From Methanobacteriota archaeon (GTDB lineage: Archaea > Thermoplasmatota > E2 > DHVEG-1): DNA of 22,276 nucleotides. Shown here piece after piece: positions 1-6,940 of this stretch (the first letter of the stretch is position 1; every line of letters begins with the position of its first letter). The notes beneath the pieces were generated by a model. That model searched no databases, was not told the DNA's origin, and worked only from the letters and a program-made list of their open reading frames with translations. The stretch lies in assembly GCA_026394435.1 (NCBI GenBank), contig JAPKYG010000136.1, positions 1 to 22,276 of the forward strand, given 5' to 3'. The position numbers and the translations under genes are program-made.

Positions 1-387
1 GGGCTGGTGTACTATGCGATCACGTGGACGGTGCTCGCCTATGCATTTTTTGATCATCGGGAAATCATTGCGATGGGGATCCTTGCGATGTCGTATGGCG
101 ATGGCCTTGCGTCGGTGATAGGGATCAAATACGGAAAACGAAAATATAGCATCTTCAAAGATATAAAAAGCTACGTCGGGTCGATTGCAATGTTTGTGTG
201 TACGTTTCTGCTGCTGGTTATTGCCCTGTTGTTTTATGCGGAGCTGGTGACGACTCGGGTTGCGGTGTATTTACTCTGTATGGCAGGGGTCGCCACTATT
301 GTAGAGGGTATAACTCCTTTGGGTCTTGATAATCTCTCGGTGCCGTTCGTTGCTGCGCTGATGTATTGGTTTTTCCTGGTGGGATGA
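1..387 (+). CDS. Dolichol/phytol kinase-like membrane protein, C-terminal part (5' end outside window)
   Basis: The reading frame is open from the left edge, so the gene is probably cut. The GTG at position 7 is an internal valine rather than a convincing start. The visible 126 residues contain the sequence GDGLASVIG, then a basic stretch with GKRKY, then KSYVGSIAMF. That order (GDG, basic segment, K-S-x-x-G-S-x-A-M) is typical of the CTP-dependent dolichol kinase/phytol kinase family, where these residues form the nucleotide-phosphate site. At least three hydrophobic segments follow, ending in a membrane span at the C-terminus. The family phosphorylates polyprenol or isoprenoid alcohols in the membrane; the substrate here cannot be read from the sequence. 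The stop codon lies one base before the ATG of the next gene, so the two are very likely co-transcribed. A CDP-diglyceride synthase-type relative is the main alternative. Confidence 0.65.
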   Translation, partial: GLVYYAITWTVLAYAFFDHREIIAMGILAMSYGDGLASVIGIKYGKRKYSIFKDIKSYVGSIAMFVCTFLLLVIALLFYAELVTTRVAVYLLCMAGVATIVEGITPLGLDNLSVPFVAALMYWFFLVG

Positions 388-388
388 C

Positions 389-970
389 ATGCGACTCATC
401 ATTGTTGACGGTCTTGATGGTGTCGGGAAAGATACACACGCCCAGTTAATCAAGGAGCGGTATGAAAAAAAGGGAGACAAAGTGATTGTGCGATCCCATC
501 CAGATTCAGATAACTTCTACGGACGGACTGCGAAGAAAGCGTTGTTAGGCCAAGGGAAAATCAATCGACTGAAAGCATCGTTATTTTATGCACTGGACGT
601 CATGTATTCGTTACGGCGATACTATCGGAGACCGACTTGTGATACGCTGATCATGGTTCGATATCTGATGGGGACTGCGTATCTACCAAGACGGTTAACA
701 AAAACCGGGTATCGGTTTTTTGAAAAGCTGGTACCTACCTCAAAGTACATGTTTTTTTTAGATGCGACCCCTGAGGAGTTGGTCGAGCGTATTAAACAGC
801 GAAGTGAAACCGAGATGTTTGAAACACAGGAATCGTTTCTGAAGGTACGGGCAAAAGCATTGGATCTTGTACAAGGTTGGTACATCATTAATACTGGTCA
901 ATCGATAGAACAGACGTTTGGTGTTATTGAGAGAGTATTAGATGAGCTTGACAGAAAACCTGTTTCATAG
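389..970 (+). CDS. Thymidylate kinase-like P-loop nucleotide kinase
   Basis: This 193-residue protein starts with a beta strand and P-loop, IIVDGLDGVGKDTHAQL (residues 3-19). That is the dTMP kinase pattern, in which the loop begins G-x-D-G and is followed by a helix with Q. The length is close to that of ordinary dTMP kinases (about 200-215). The usual Ser/Thr directly after the P-loop lysine is Asp here (K-D-T). A basic LID-like segment with ERIKQRSE lies around residues 131-138. The start is ATG 389, with GGTGGG about 5-10 bases upstream inside the end of the previous gene. The family transfers phosphate from ATP to dTMP. Its tight linkage to a polyprenol-kinase-like gene leaves open that it acts on another monophosphate. 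The 3' end converges on the Nudix gene with about 30 bases between them. Confidence 0.7.
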   Translation: MRLIIVDGLDGVGKDTHAQLIKERYEKKGDKVIVRSHPDSDNFYGRTAKKALLGQGKINRLKASLFYALDVMYSLRRYYRRPTCDTLIMVRYLMGTAYLPRRLTKTGYRFFEKLVPTSKYMFFLDATPEELVERIKQRSETEMFETQESFLKVRAKALDLVQGWYIINTGQSIEQTFGVIERVLDELDRKPVS

Positions 971-1002
971 GTTGCTTCCTGTTTTTAGCACGTCTCTCTT
1001 TA

Positions 1003-1425
1003 TCAAATAATATCAGTGGCACCAAGAAGCTGTGCAACAACCTCATCAAGACCAGGAACTGTATCGAATTTTTTCAGTTCAGACGGAGCAACCCATTGGT
1101 AGTCCTCATGTTCCCAATCGACACGAACCAGTTCTTTTGACTCAATATGAAATAGAAACGGATACACAATCCAGTCGTATCTTCTCCCATCATAGGTATC
1201 AGAAAATTCAATGGGATCTCCTTTCCGAACAAGCTCCAGTGCATCCACACCAATACCTGCCTCCTGCCGAATCTCTTTTACGGCAGTCTCATAAGGGTCT
1301 TCAAGCTCCTCGACAAACCCAGCAACACCACCCCACAACCCACGATACGTACCAACCAGATTACTTCGTTTCAGGAGAAGAATCTTTCCGTCATGCTCTA
1401 AGAGGCAAGTGACCACCTGGGGCAT
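1003..1425 (-). CDS. Nudix hydrolase
   Basis: A 140-residue single-domain Nudix protein. The Nudix box runs from Gly36 to Ile58 and reads as G-x5-E-x7-K-E-I-R-Q-E-A-G-I. Compared with the consensus G-x5-E-x7-R-E-U-x-E-E-x-G-U, the Arg is Lys50 and the first Glu of the EE pair is Gln54. Glu51 and Glu55 are kept. The family cleaves nucleoside diphosphates linked to another moiety (X), using Mg. The early strand LLLKRSNLVGTYRGLWGG is typical of MutT/NUDT-like housekeeping members. The ATG lies one base after the purQ stop on the same strand, so it is the second gene of a purQ operon. A role in clearing damaged or excess nucleotides next to purine synthesis would fit, but the substrate is not determined by sequence. 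Confidence 0.85.
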   Translation of the reverse strand: MPQVVTCLLEHDGKILLLKRSNLVGTYRGLWGGVAGFVEELEDPYETAVKEIRQEAGIGVDALELVRKGDPIEFSDTYDGRRYDWIVYPFLFHIESKELVRVDWEHEDYQWVAPSELKKFDTVPGLDEVVAQLLGATDII

Positions 1426-1426
1426 A

Positions 1427-2263
1427 TCAAAACCTTTTCGAAATATACTCTAAAACCGATTCAAACACTGCACGGCCATCACCGATATTGTTTCCCAGTC
1501 CAGTCTGCGTCCAGTTCGGATGCTGATGGGTGTAGAACGTCCGTTCCGGATGAGGCATCATCCCAAACACCGTACCCTGCGGGTTACAGATCCCTGCGAT
1601 ATTCATCGGAGACCCATTCGGATTCCAAGGGTATCCTGCATAATTGCCTTCCGGATCAACAAATCGAAACACGATCTGGTCGTTTTTCTCTAATTTCTTG
1701 AGGTATTCCTGTTGTTTTTCCAAGGGAAACAAAAGTTTTCCCTCGGCATGCGCACTGGGGATGAGTCTGATGTCGTTTTTCGGGATTTTCGAAGTAAATA
1801 CACAGGTTCCTTTATTTTCATGCTTCAGCAAAGTTGGTCGGCATTCAAACCGATTGGAATCATTGAGATATAAACACGCATCAGGGACCGGACGAATGAT
1901 TTCATCAAAACCAGGTAATAATCCGAGTTCAGTCAGCACTTGAAACCCGTTGCAGACACCCAAGATCGGATGCTCTTGTTTCACAAAATCCCTTAGTTGT
2001 TCTTGCAACTGGCTTTTGATTCTCGCAGCAAAAATAGCACCTGCTCTGATATAGTCACCAGCGGAGAACCCCCCGGGGATCATCAGACAATGATAATCAA
2101 GGATGTCGCGTGTCTCATCTGTATTGCAATCAATCTTTAAGAACTGTTTGAGATGAACAAATTCTGGATGAGCGCCTAATTGTTTGAAGGCATCATAGGA
2201 CTCTTGTTCGCAGTTTGTTCCCTCGATGCGCAACACTGCAACATTGATGTCTTTTATTTTCAT
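1427..2263 (-). CDS. purQ: Phosphoribosylformylglycinamidine synthase subunit PurQ (glutaminase)
   Basis: A 278-residue class I glutamine amidotransferase. It supplies ammonia from glutamine to PurL for step 4 of purine synthesis (FGAR to FGAM). The N-terminus has VAVLRIEGTNCEQE, typical of PurQ, and MIPGGFSAGDYIRAGA at residues 61-76 forms the oxyanion-strand region. The nucleophile is Cys104 in GVCNGFQVL, and the His238-x-Glu240 dyad is in MMPHPERTF. The start is ATG 2263 because an AGGGTGG motif lies about 5 bases upstream and the family N-terminus begins there. A longer open frame reaches 2368 but lacks a ribosome binding site and adds 35 residues that look untranslated. It is longer than bacterial PurQ (about 225) and closer to the 270-residue archaeal forms. 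It is divergent from the cupin gene and followed by the Nudix gene. purL and purS are not in the window. Confidence 0.95.
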   Translation of the reverse strand: MKIKDINVAVLRIEGTNCEQESYDAFKQLGAHPEFVHLKQFLKIDCNTDETRDILDYHCLMIPGGFSAGDYIRAGAIFAARIKSQLQEQLRDFVKQEHPILGVCNGFQVLTELGLLPGFDEIIRPVPDACLYLNDSNRFECRPTLLKHENKGTCVFTSKIPKNDIRLIPSAHAEGKLLFPLEKQQEYLKKLEKNDQIVFRFVDPEGNYAGYPWNPNGSPMNIAGICNPQGTVFGMMPHPERTFYTHQHPNWTQTGLGNNIGDGRAVFESVLEYISKRF

Positions 2264-2369
2264 GTTTCCACCCTGGATTCGATTCGTAAATGCATCTCCA
2301 TTATTTCTAGTTTTATCGAAGGCAAAATTAATGATATCGAATGCCATCCAGGCCAATAAGGTGAACAAG

Positions 2370-2711
2370 ATGAAGCACGTTCATTACACTGAGGTAGATT
2401 TAGAGCATCCACAGGAGCCGGGAGTAAAAAATATCAAGGTCCGTTGGCTCATTTCAAAGAAAGACGGGGCGCAGAACTTCGCGATGCGCCTGTTCGAAAT
2501 CAAAGCAGGCGGAAATTCTCCACTGCACCAACACGAGTGGGAACACGAGGTATTCATCTTGGAGGGAGGCGGGTTTGTCAAAGATCAAACCACTGAACAA
2601 CCATTACAACCAGGAGATGTTTTATTCATTAAACCGATGGAATGGCATCAAATAATCAACCGAGGAAGCACGACATTAAAGTTCCTGTGCTTGATTCCGT
2701 ATCAAAAATAA
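2370..2711 (+). CDS. Single-domain cupin protein
   Basis: A 113-residue conserved beta-barrel cupin. Cupin motif 1 is seen as SPLHQHEWEHEVFILEGGG, providing two His and one Glu as candidate metal ligands. Motif 2 is GDVLFIKPMEWHQIIN, providing the last His. The start is ATG 2370 because GGTG lies 6 bases upstream. The frame is open further upstream to 2226, but that part overlaps the divergent purQ start and is not supported. Small cupins of this type bind a metal ion and may be isomerases, dioxygenases or sugar/metabolite-binding proteins; the substrate cannot be predicted. About 48 bases separate it from the ZIP transporter, with no clear promoter between them, so co-transcription is possible. 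Confidence 0.85.
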   Translation: MKHVHYTEVDLEHPQEPGVKNIKVRWLISKKDGAQNFAMRLFEIKAGGNSPLHQHEWEHEVFILEGGGFVKDQTTEQPLQPGDVLFIKPMEWHQIINRGSTTLKFLCLIPYQK

Positions 2712-2759
2712 AAGAAAAAATAAAAAAAGAAAATGGGAGATTGTTAGTAAAAGTAAATA

Positions 2760-3515
2760 ATGGTGATTGATGTGTTTGAATTAGCATATATTTTTTTAGC
2801 AACATTTATCGTTTCACTTATTTCGTTCGTTGGCGTTGTAACCCTGGCGTTAAACGATAAGATCCTCAATAAAATCTTACTTATTCTCATTGGTTTATCT
2901 GCAGGAGCTCTCATGGGAGGCGCTTTTCTGCATTTATTGCCAGAAGCTGTCGAAAAAAGCACTGGACTTGATGTGTATCTTTTTGTTCTTATTGGTTTCA
3001 TCCTCTTTTTTCTCATAGAAAAAGTATTACATTGGCGACATTGTCATAAGGGAGGGTGCGATGTTCACACATTTCATTATATGAATCTTGTTGGAGATTC
3101 CATCCATAATTTCATCGACGGACTTATCATGGCAGCAAGCTTTGTTGTCTCTATCCCTCTTGGTATTACCACAACGATTGCCATCGCCACCCATGAGATT
3201 CCACAAGAAATCGGTGATTTTGGTGTGTTGCTGTACGGAGGTTTTTCGAAAAAAAGAGCAATTATGCTAAACTTTGTTGTTGCGTTAACCGCTGTTCTCG
3301 GGGGAATTGTTGGTTACTTCGTTTCCAATCTCATTGAAAACATCGTTGTCTTCATCCTGCCGTTCGCAGCAGGAGGATTTATTTACATTGCTGCGACCGA
3401 TCTCGTTCCAGAGATCAGGAAAGAACTTGATATGAAAAAATACATGGCCACCCTTTTCGTTTTCATCTGTGGAATACTCATCATGTGGGTCACCAAAGTT
3501 ATATTTGGTGGATAA
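2760..3515 (+). CDS. ZIP-family divalent metal transporter
   Basis: A 251-residue integral membrane protein with about seven or eight hydrophobic spans, the usual size for prokaryotic ZIP/ZupT transporters. The signature metal-site helices are both present: HNFIDG (residues 116-121, in TM4) and HEIPQEIGDFG (residues 145-155, in TM5). A loop rich in His and Cys (HWRHCHKGGC at 91-100, then HTFH) lies between TM3 and TM4, a common site for cytosolic metal sensing or delivery. The family moves Zn, Fe or Mn into the cytosol; the metal here is not determinable. No clear ribosome binding site sits at the optimal distance from ATG 2760, so a nearby GTG start (2763 or 2772) cannot be excluded. The gene ends 30 bases before hypC. 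Confidence 0.9.
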   Translation: MVIDVFELAYIFLATFIVSLISFVGVVTLALNDKILNKILLILIGLSAGALMGGAFLHLLPEAVEKSTGLDVYLFVLIGFILFFLIEKVLHWRHCHKGGCDVHTFHYMNLVGDSIHNFIDGLIMAASFVVSIPLGITTTIAIATHEIPQEIGDFGVLLYGGFSKKRAIMLNFVVALTAVLGGIVGYFVSNLIENIVVFILPFAAGGFIYIAATDLVPEIRKELDMKKYMATLFVFICGILIMWVTKVIFGG

Positions 3516-3545
3516 CCCAGCAACGTGGGAAAAAGAGGATACATT

Positions 3546-3779
3546 GTGTGCTTGGCGATCCCGGGGAAAATCGTAGAAATCGATACAAAAAAACAGAGTG
3601 CGACCGTTGATTACGGGAGCGGTACGAAGCGGAAAGCGAACGTTTCCCTTGTTGATATAAAGGTCGGTGACTACGTGCTGGTTCACGCAGGGTTTGCCAT
3701 CCAGGTTCTCGATGAAAAAGAAGCACAAGAAACCCTCGCGTTGTTTAGAGAAATGTTGTCTCTGCAGGAGGATGTATAG
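3546..3779 (+). CDS. hypC: Hydrogenase maturation protein HypC
   Basis: A 77-residue HypC/HupF protein. It acts with HypD as the scaffold on which the Fe(CN)2CO group of [NiFe] hydrogenase is assembled. The start is GTG 3546, giving the family N-terminus MCLAIPGKIVEID. Cys2 must become the N-terminal functional residue after Met removal, so this start is required, and GAGG lies 7 bases upstream. A longer frame from 3525 would bury the cysteine and is rejected. The rest is a small beta-barrel of normal length (VDYGSGTKRKANVSL, then VGDYVLVHAGFAIQ). Its stop overlaps the hypD start by one base (TAGTG). Confidence 0.95.
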   Translation: MCLAIPGKIVEIDTKKQSATVDYGSGTKRKANVSLVDIKVGDYVLVHAGFAIQVLDEKEAQETLALFREMLSLQEDV

Positions 3780-4858
3780 TGTTTTCATTGCGCGATAAAC
3801 ATCTGGCTGATGACATTGTTTCTCATATTAAAAAAGCAAAGGTGAATCTCAAGTTCATGCATGTGTGTGGTACGCATCAAGATACGCTCGTAAAACATGG
3901 ATTGGATGTGTTATTACAAAAATGTGGTATTGAGATCGGACAGGGTCCTGGGTGTCCTGTGTGTGTGACAACCCCAAAAGAGATCGAGGAAATATTGGTA
4001 CTCGCGAAAGAAGGAAAGACGATTGCCACGTTTGGGGATATGACAAGAGTACCTGGGGAGCATTTCTCATTGCAGCAGATGAAGACTGACGGCTATGATG
4101 TTCGTACTGTGTACGGTATTGAAGATGCATTGCTTCTGGCTGAAAAACACAAGGACAAAGAAGTTGTGTTTATGGCAGTGGGTTTTGAAACAACAGCTCC
4201 GACTACCGCATCAGTGCTCTTGAGAGATCCGCCCTCGAATTTTTCTGTGCTCTGTTGTCATCGCTTGATTCCCCCTGCGTTACTAGCGATTCTTGATATG
4301 GGTGAAATAAAAATTGATGGGTTCATCGAACCTGGTCATGTCTCAACTATTATTGGCGTAAAACCGTATGAATTTATCTCCAATAACTATCATATTCCCC
4401 AAGTGATAACTGGGTTTGAGCCGATTGATCTTCTGATGGGAACCTGGATGCTAGTGCGGCAGATACAACAGGGAAAAGCCGAGGTTGAAAACGAGTACAC
4501 TCGTGCAGTGAAGCCGGAGGGAAACAGGAAAGCACAGCAGATAATGAAGCAGGTTTTTGAGCCGGCGGATGTCAAATGGAGAGGGTTTCCGGTGATTCTT
4601 CAATCTGGTCTGATGCTTCGGAAGAAGTATGTGCAGTATGATGCGCGGAAGAAGTACGAAGAAGAGCTTTCGGAGCTTACTGAAAAAGAGTTTACTGAAC
4701 CGGTGGGCTGTCTCTGCGGTGACGTTCTCAGAGGGTTGATCTCATCAAAAGAGTGCCCTTTATTTGGTCGTCAGTGCACCCCGGATAATCCTGTTGGTCC
4801 ATGTATGGTCAGCAGTGAGGGAAACTGTAACATTCAATACCGGTACCCGAAGAAATAA
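3779..4858 (+). CDS. hypD: Hydrogenase maturation protein HypD
   Basis: A 359-residue HypD, the Fe-S protein that holds and reduces the Fe(CN)2CO unit before transfer to the hydrogenase large subunit. The family motifs are all visible: MHVCGTH with Cys30, GPGCPVCVTTP with Cys59 and Cys62, and FETTAPTTAS around residue 137. The C-terminal cysteine-rich region includes GCLCGD, PLFGRQCTPDNPVGPC and a final GNC, and carries the [4Fe-4S] ligands. The start is GTG 3779, overlapping the hypC stop, with AGGAGG at 3766-3771. Translational coupling with hypC is expected. hypA, hypB, hypE, hypF and hydrogenase structural genes are not in the window. It is convergent with the membrane protein gene at 4874. 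Confidence 0.96.
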   Translation: MFSLRDKHLADDIVSHIKKAKVNLKFMHVCGTHQDTLVKHGLDVLLQKCGIEIGQGPGCPVCVTTPKEIEEILVLAKEGKTIATFGDMTRVPGEHFSLQQMKTDGYDVRTVYGIEDALLLAEKHKDKEVVFMAVGFETTAPTTASVLLRDPPSNFSVLCCHRLIPPALLAILDMGEIKIDGFIEPGHVSTIIGVKPYEFISNNYHIPQVITGFEPIDLLMGTWMLVRQIQQGKAEVENEYTRAVKPEGNRKAQQIMKQVFEPADVKWRGFPVILQSGLMLRKKYVQYDARKKYEEELSELTEKEFTEPVGCLCGDVLRGLISSKECPLFGRQCTPDNPVGPCMVSSEGNCNIQYRYPKK

Positions 4859-4873
4859 GCAGAAAGCATGTGG

Positions 4874-5686
4874 TTATCGTATTTTTTTACGAAGTTTGAA
4901 CAGAATCAGGGTCACAACAAGGGCGATAAGAAATGCACTGATGGTTCCCATAAGGATGCCGGAGAGGGGATAGAAGAAATAGATTCCTACTGCGTAGCTG
5001 ACGACACTGGGGCTGCCGTAGATCATGCCTTTTGCCATCGCACCGGTAAACTTGGGTCCGTGTTCTCTCATGGAGATGAGCATGGTTGATAAGAAAATAG
5101 CGGGAAACACCGAGAATATTCCGCTGAGTATGACTCCGAAATTGGAGAATGTGACAGCGATGGCAATCACAGTCCCTGCGATGATGCTTCGGCCGAGTAG
5201 TTTGAGCGGCGTGTAGTGAACCTCTATGGTGTTCTGTGAGGTTATTTTTTTCATTTTATCAAGCGTAAAAAAGGTAAAAACAAAAAATAAAGCGAACAAT
5301 GCAAGAGATACAACGATGGAGGTCAAGTTTGAGTAAAAGAGCAGTATGGTGAGTGCTGTCCATACCATGAGTGATGCTGCAAGAGCAACGAGTATTTTTC
5401 TTGATGAAAGGAGCGCGAAGATTACGAGGAACACGAGGTTGATTCCCATTTCAGCGGGAACAACTGCGACAGATTCTGAGGCGAACTGTTCTCCTTTGTC
5501 CAAGGCGATGAAGAGGAATGCGATGATGATGGTTGAGGGGAGTGTACCGATGATTCCTCCAGTTTTTGTACCGTATCTCTCTGCGATGATGGTGACGAGT
5601 ACGACCACAAGTGCGGACAATACGAAGGGGATGATGGTGTGGTAGAGAATTGAATACTCCATTGTTCCCCGGGATGTGTTGTTCAT
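4874..5686 (-). CDS. Polytopic membrane protein with two homologous halves (DUF3147-like)
   Basis: Up to 270 residues with about eight hydrophobic spans. The halves look related: GGIIGTLPSTIIIAFLFIAL in the first corresponds to SGIFSVFPAIFLSTMLISM in the second. Each is followed by a short charged loop (DKGEQFA, REHGPKF) and another membrane segment. A charged cytosolic linker (LDKMKKITSQN) lies between the halves. This architecture recalls DUF3147-type and small transporter-like proteins that arose by duplication. The family assignment is from memory of the pattern and no function is known to me. The start is either ATG 5686, with no ribosome binding site and possibly leaderless, or ATG 5662, preceded by GGGG. 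It is divergent from the perR-like gene and convergent with hypD. Confidence 0.7.
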   Translation of the reverse strand: MNNTSRGTMEYSILYHTIIPFVLSALVVVLVTIIAERYGTKTGGIIGTLPSTIIIAFLFIALDKGEQFASESVAVVPAEMGINLVFLVIFALLSSRKILVALAASLMVWTALTILLFYSNLTSIVVSLALFALFFVFTFFTLDKMKKITSQNTIEVHYTPLKLLGRSIIAGTVIAIAVTFSNFGVILSGIFSVFPAIFLSTMLISMREHGPKFTGAMAKGMIYGSPSVVSYAVGIYFFYPLSGILMGTISAFLIALVVTLILFKLRKKIR

Positions 5687-5720
5687 ATTAAACGTTTCTT
5701 TTTTGCTCGTTTGGAAAGTT

Positions 5721-5765
5721 TTATATACCTATTTTGTAATACATACTAAATTGTAATAATATCAA
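5721..5765 (+). promoter_or_regulatory. Promoter and candidate PerR operator of the perR-like gene
   Basis: A BRE-like AAAG at 5716-5719 is followed by TTATATA at 5721-5727, which predicts transcription from about 5750. Two direct copies of TTGTAATA lie at 5734-5741 and 5751-5758. The second forms an imperfect 7-1-7 inverted repeat, TTGTAAT-A-ATATCAA (5751-5765). It matches the PerR box pattern TTATAATnATTATAA at about 10 of 14 positions. This location over the start site suits autorepression. On the minus strand the same box reads GGTATATAAAA and could also serve the divergent membrane protein gene. Confidence 0.6.
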
Positions 5766-5793
5766 ATTAGAAATCATTACAGCATTGATCAGC

Positions 5794-6225
5794 ATGTATG
5801 AAAAATACGTAAAGACCCTCAAGGACCATTCAATAAAAATTACATCACAACGACTTGAGATTCTGAAATATCTTAACGAACACCACACTCACCCCAACGT
5901 CGAAGAAATATATTCAGAACTCAAAAAAAAACACCCATCTCTCTCTCGTACAACGGTCTATAACTCCTTGGAAATACTAAAGAAAAACAAGATTGTCCAG
6001 TCTCTCACCATTTCTGGCTCGGAACTCCGATATGATATCGAAGAAAGTTTACACCATCACTTCCTCTGTAAAAAATGCGGCGCCATTCTTGATATTTCCA
6101 TCACCTGCCCCAACATGGACCGCACTTTAGATGGAGGTCATCGCGTCGAAGAAGTACAGGGTTATTTCAAAGGGATTTGTAAGAATTGTCAAACGACGGA
6201 AAAAGGAAGGCGGACCAATGGATAA
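5794..6225 (+). CDS. perR: PerR-type Fur-family metal-dependent regulator
   Basis: A 143-residue Fur superfamily repressor. The winged-helix recognition segment is SLSRTTVYNSLEILKKNKIV (residues 49-68). The regulatory metal ligands of B. subtilis PerR (His37, Asp85, His91, His93, Asp104) all appear here with a constant shift of four: His33, Asp81, His87, His89 and Asp100. Asp rather than Glu at the last position is the PerR-type feature linked to iron binding and peroxide sensing. The structural zinc site is Cys92-x2-Cys95 and Cys129-x2-Cys132. The start is ATG 5794; a TTG at 5785 is in frame but unsupported, and no clear ribosome binding site is visible. Its 3' end overlaps the next gene by 8 bases (ATGGATAA), so regulator and flavin-reductase/rubredoxin are translationally coupled. 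It probably controls the downstream oxygen-defence genes. Confidence 0.9.
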   Translation: MYEKYVKTLKDHSIKITSQRLEILKYLNEHHTHPNVEEIYSELKKKHPSLSRTTVYNSLEILKKNKIVQSLTISGSELRYDIEESLHHHFLCKKCGAILDISITCPNMDRTLDGGHRVEEVQGYFKGICKNCQTTEKGRRTNG

Positions 6226-6919
6226 AAAGACGTTTCATAAAATATCCTATGGTGTGTATGTGATCTGCTCTAAAAACGGAGAGAAACGAAACGGACAAAT
6301 CGCCAACGCATTATTTCAAGTCACCTCAGAGCCACCAACAATTGCAGTCAGCATCAACAAACAGAACCTTACCCATGAATACATCGATGCAAGCAAGGTA
6401 TTCACCCTCTCCATTCTTGATAAAAAAACTCCCCTTTCATTTATAGGAACATTTGGATTTAAATCTGGTCGGGACGTCGACAAATTCAAAAAAGTAAGCT
6501 TCAAACTTGGAACAACACAAGTTCCGATCGTTCTTGACTATGCACTTGCCTATCTCGAGGCACAAGTTATTGATAAAATTGATGTCGGGACTCATACGAT
6601 TTTTATCGGTAAAATAATAGACGCATCAGTACTGTCACAAGAACCGGTCATGACCTATGAGTATTACCATGAAGTAAAAGGTGGGTATTCACCGAAAAGC
6701 GCACCTACCTACGATAGTGATGTTGATAAGAAAACAGAGAAAAAAAAGGAGGACATAAAAATGGACAAATATGTATGTACCGTCTGTGGATATGTATACG
6801 ACCCTGCAAAAGGTGACCCTGAGAGCGGGATAGCTGCAGGAACAACGTTTGAAGATATCCCTGATGATTGGATCTGCCCTGTCTGTGGAGCAGGAAAAGA
6901 TGCATTTGAGAAACAATAA
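6218..6919 (+). CDS. hrb: Flavin reductase-rubredoxin fusion (high-molecular-weight rubredoxin, Hrb-like)
   Basis: A 233-residue two-domain protein. Residues 1 to about 165 are an FMN-binding flavin reductase-like domain (YGVYVICSKNGEKRNGQIANA, then SILDKKTPLSFIGTFGFKSGRD). A charged linker (about 166-181, rich in Lys, Asp and Glu) leads to a complete rubredoxin (182-233) with Cys187, Cys190, Cys220 and Cys223. The same fusion is known as Hrb in Moorella and related anaerobes, where it passes NAD(P)H electrons to flavodiiron proteins and rubrerythrin. The start is ATG 6218, preceded by AAGGAAGG and overlapping the regulator stop. A second in-frame start, ATG 6761, has a perfect AGGAGG 8 bases upstream, exactly at the rubredoxin boundary. 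No flavodiiron gene lies nearby, so rubrerythrin, superoxide reductase and ferritin are the likely partners. Confidence 0.9.
   Translation: MDKKTFHKISYGVYVICSKNGEKRNGQIANALFQVTSEPPTIAVSINKQNLTHEYIDASKVFTLSILDKKTPLSFIGTFGFKSGRDVDKFKKVSFKLGTTQVPIVLDYALAYLEAQVIDKIDVGTHTIFIGKIIDASVLSQEPVMTYEYYHEVKGGYSPKSAPTYDSDVDKKTEKKKEDIKMDKYVCTVCGYVYDPAKGDPESGIAAGTTFEDIPDDWICPVCGAGKDAFEKQ
6747..6919 (+). other. Internal in-frame start for a free 52-residue rubredoxin within hrb
   Basis: AGGAGG at 6747-6752 precedes an in-frame ATG at 6761 by 8 bases, matching the best ribosome binding sites in the window. Translation from this ATG gives MDKYVCTVCGYVYD and ends at 6919. That is a 52-residue protein with the size and four-cysteine pattern of a stand-alone rubredoxin. 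The site falls in the linker between the two domains of the fusion. This may be an alternative translation product or the remnant of two genes that became fused. The sequence shows the site directly; its use is inferred. Confidence 0.6.
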
Positions 6920-6940
6920 GAAGAAAGAACGCTGGTAAAG

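Noticed and set aside
2264..2368. N-terminal extension of purQ
   Set aside because: The extension is in the divergent promoter region and lacks a ribosome binding site. ATG 2263 has a good one and gives the family N-terminus.
2712..2759. A-rich stretch between the cupin and ZIP genes as a possible promoter
   Set aside because: It is A-rich but no TATA/BRE arrangement or palindrome could be made out.
3525..3545. Longer hypC start at 3525
   Set aside because: HypC requires cysteine as residue 2. GTG 3546 with GAGG upstream supplies it; the longer start would abolish it.
3285..3788. A 167-residue minus-strand open frame opposite the ZIP gene end and hypC
   Set aside because: It is fully antisense to a ZIP transporter and HypC with clear family motifs, and its product has no recognisable domain.
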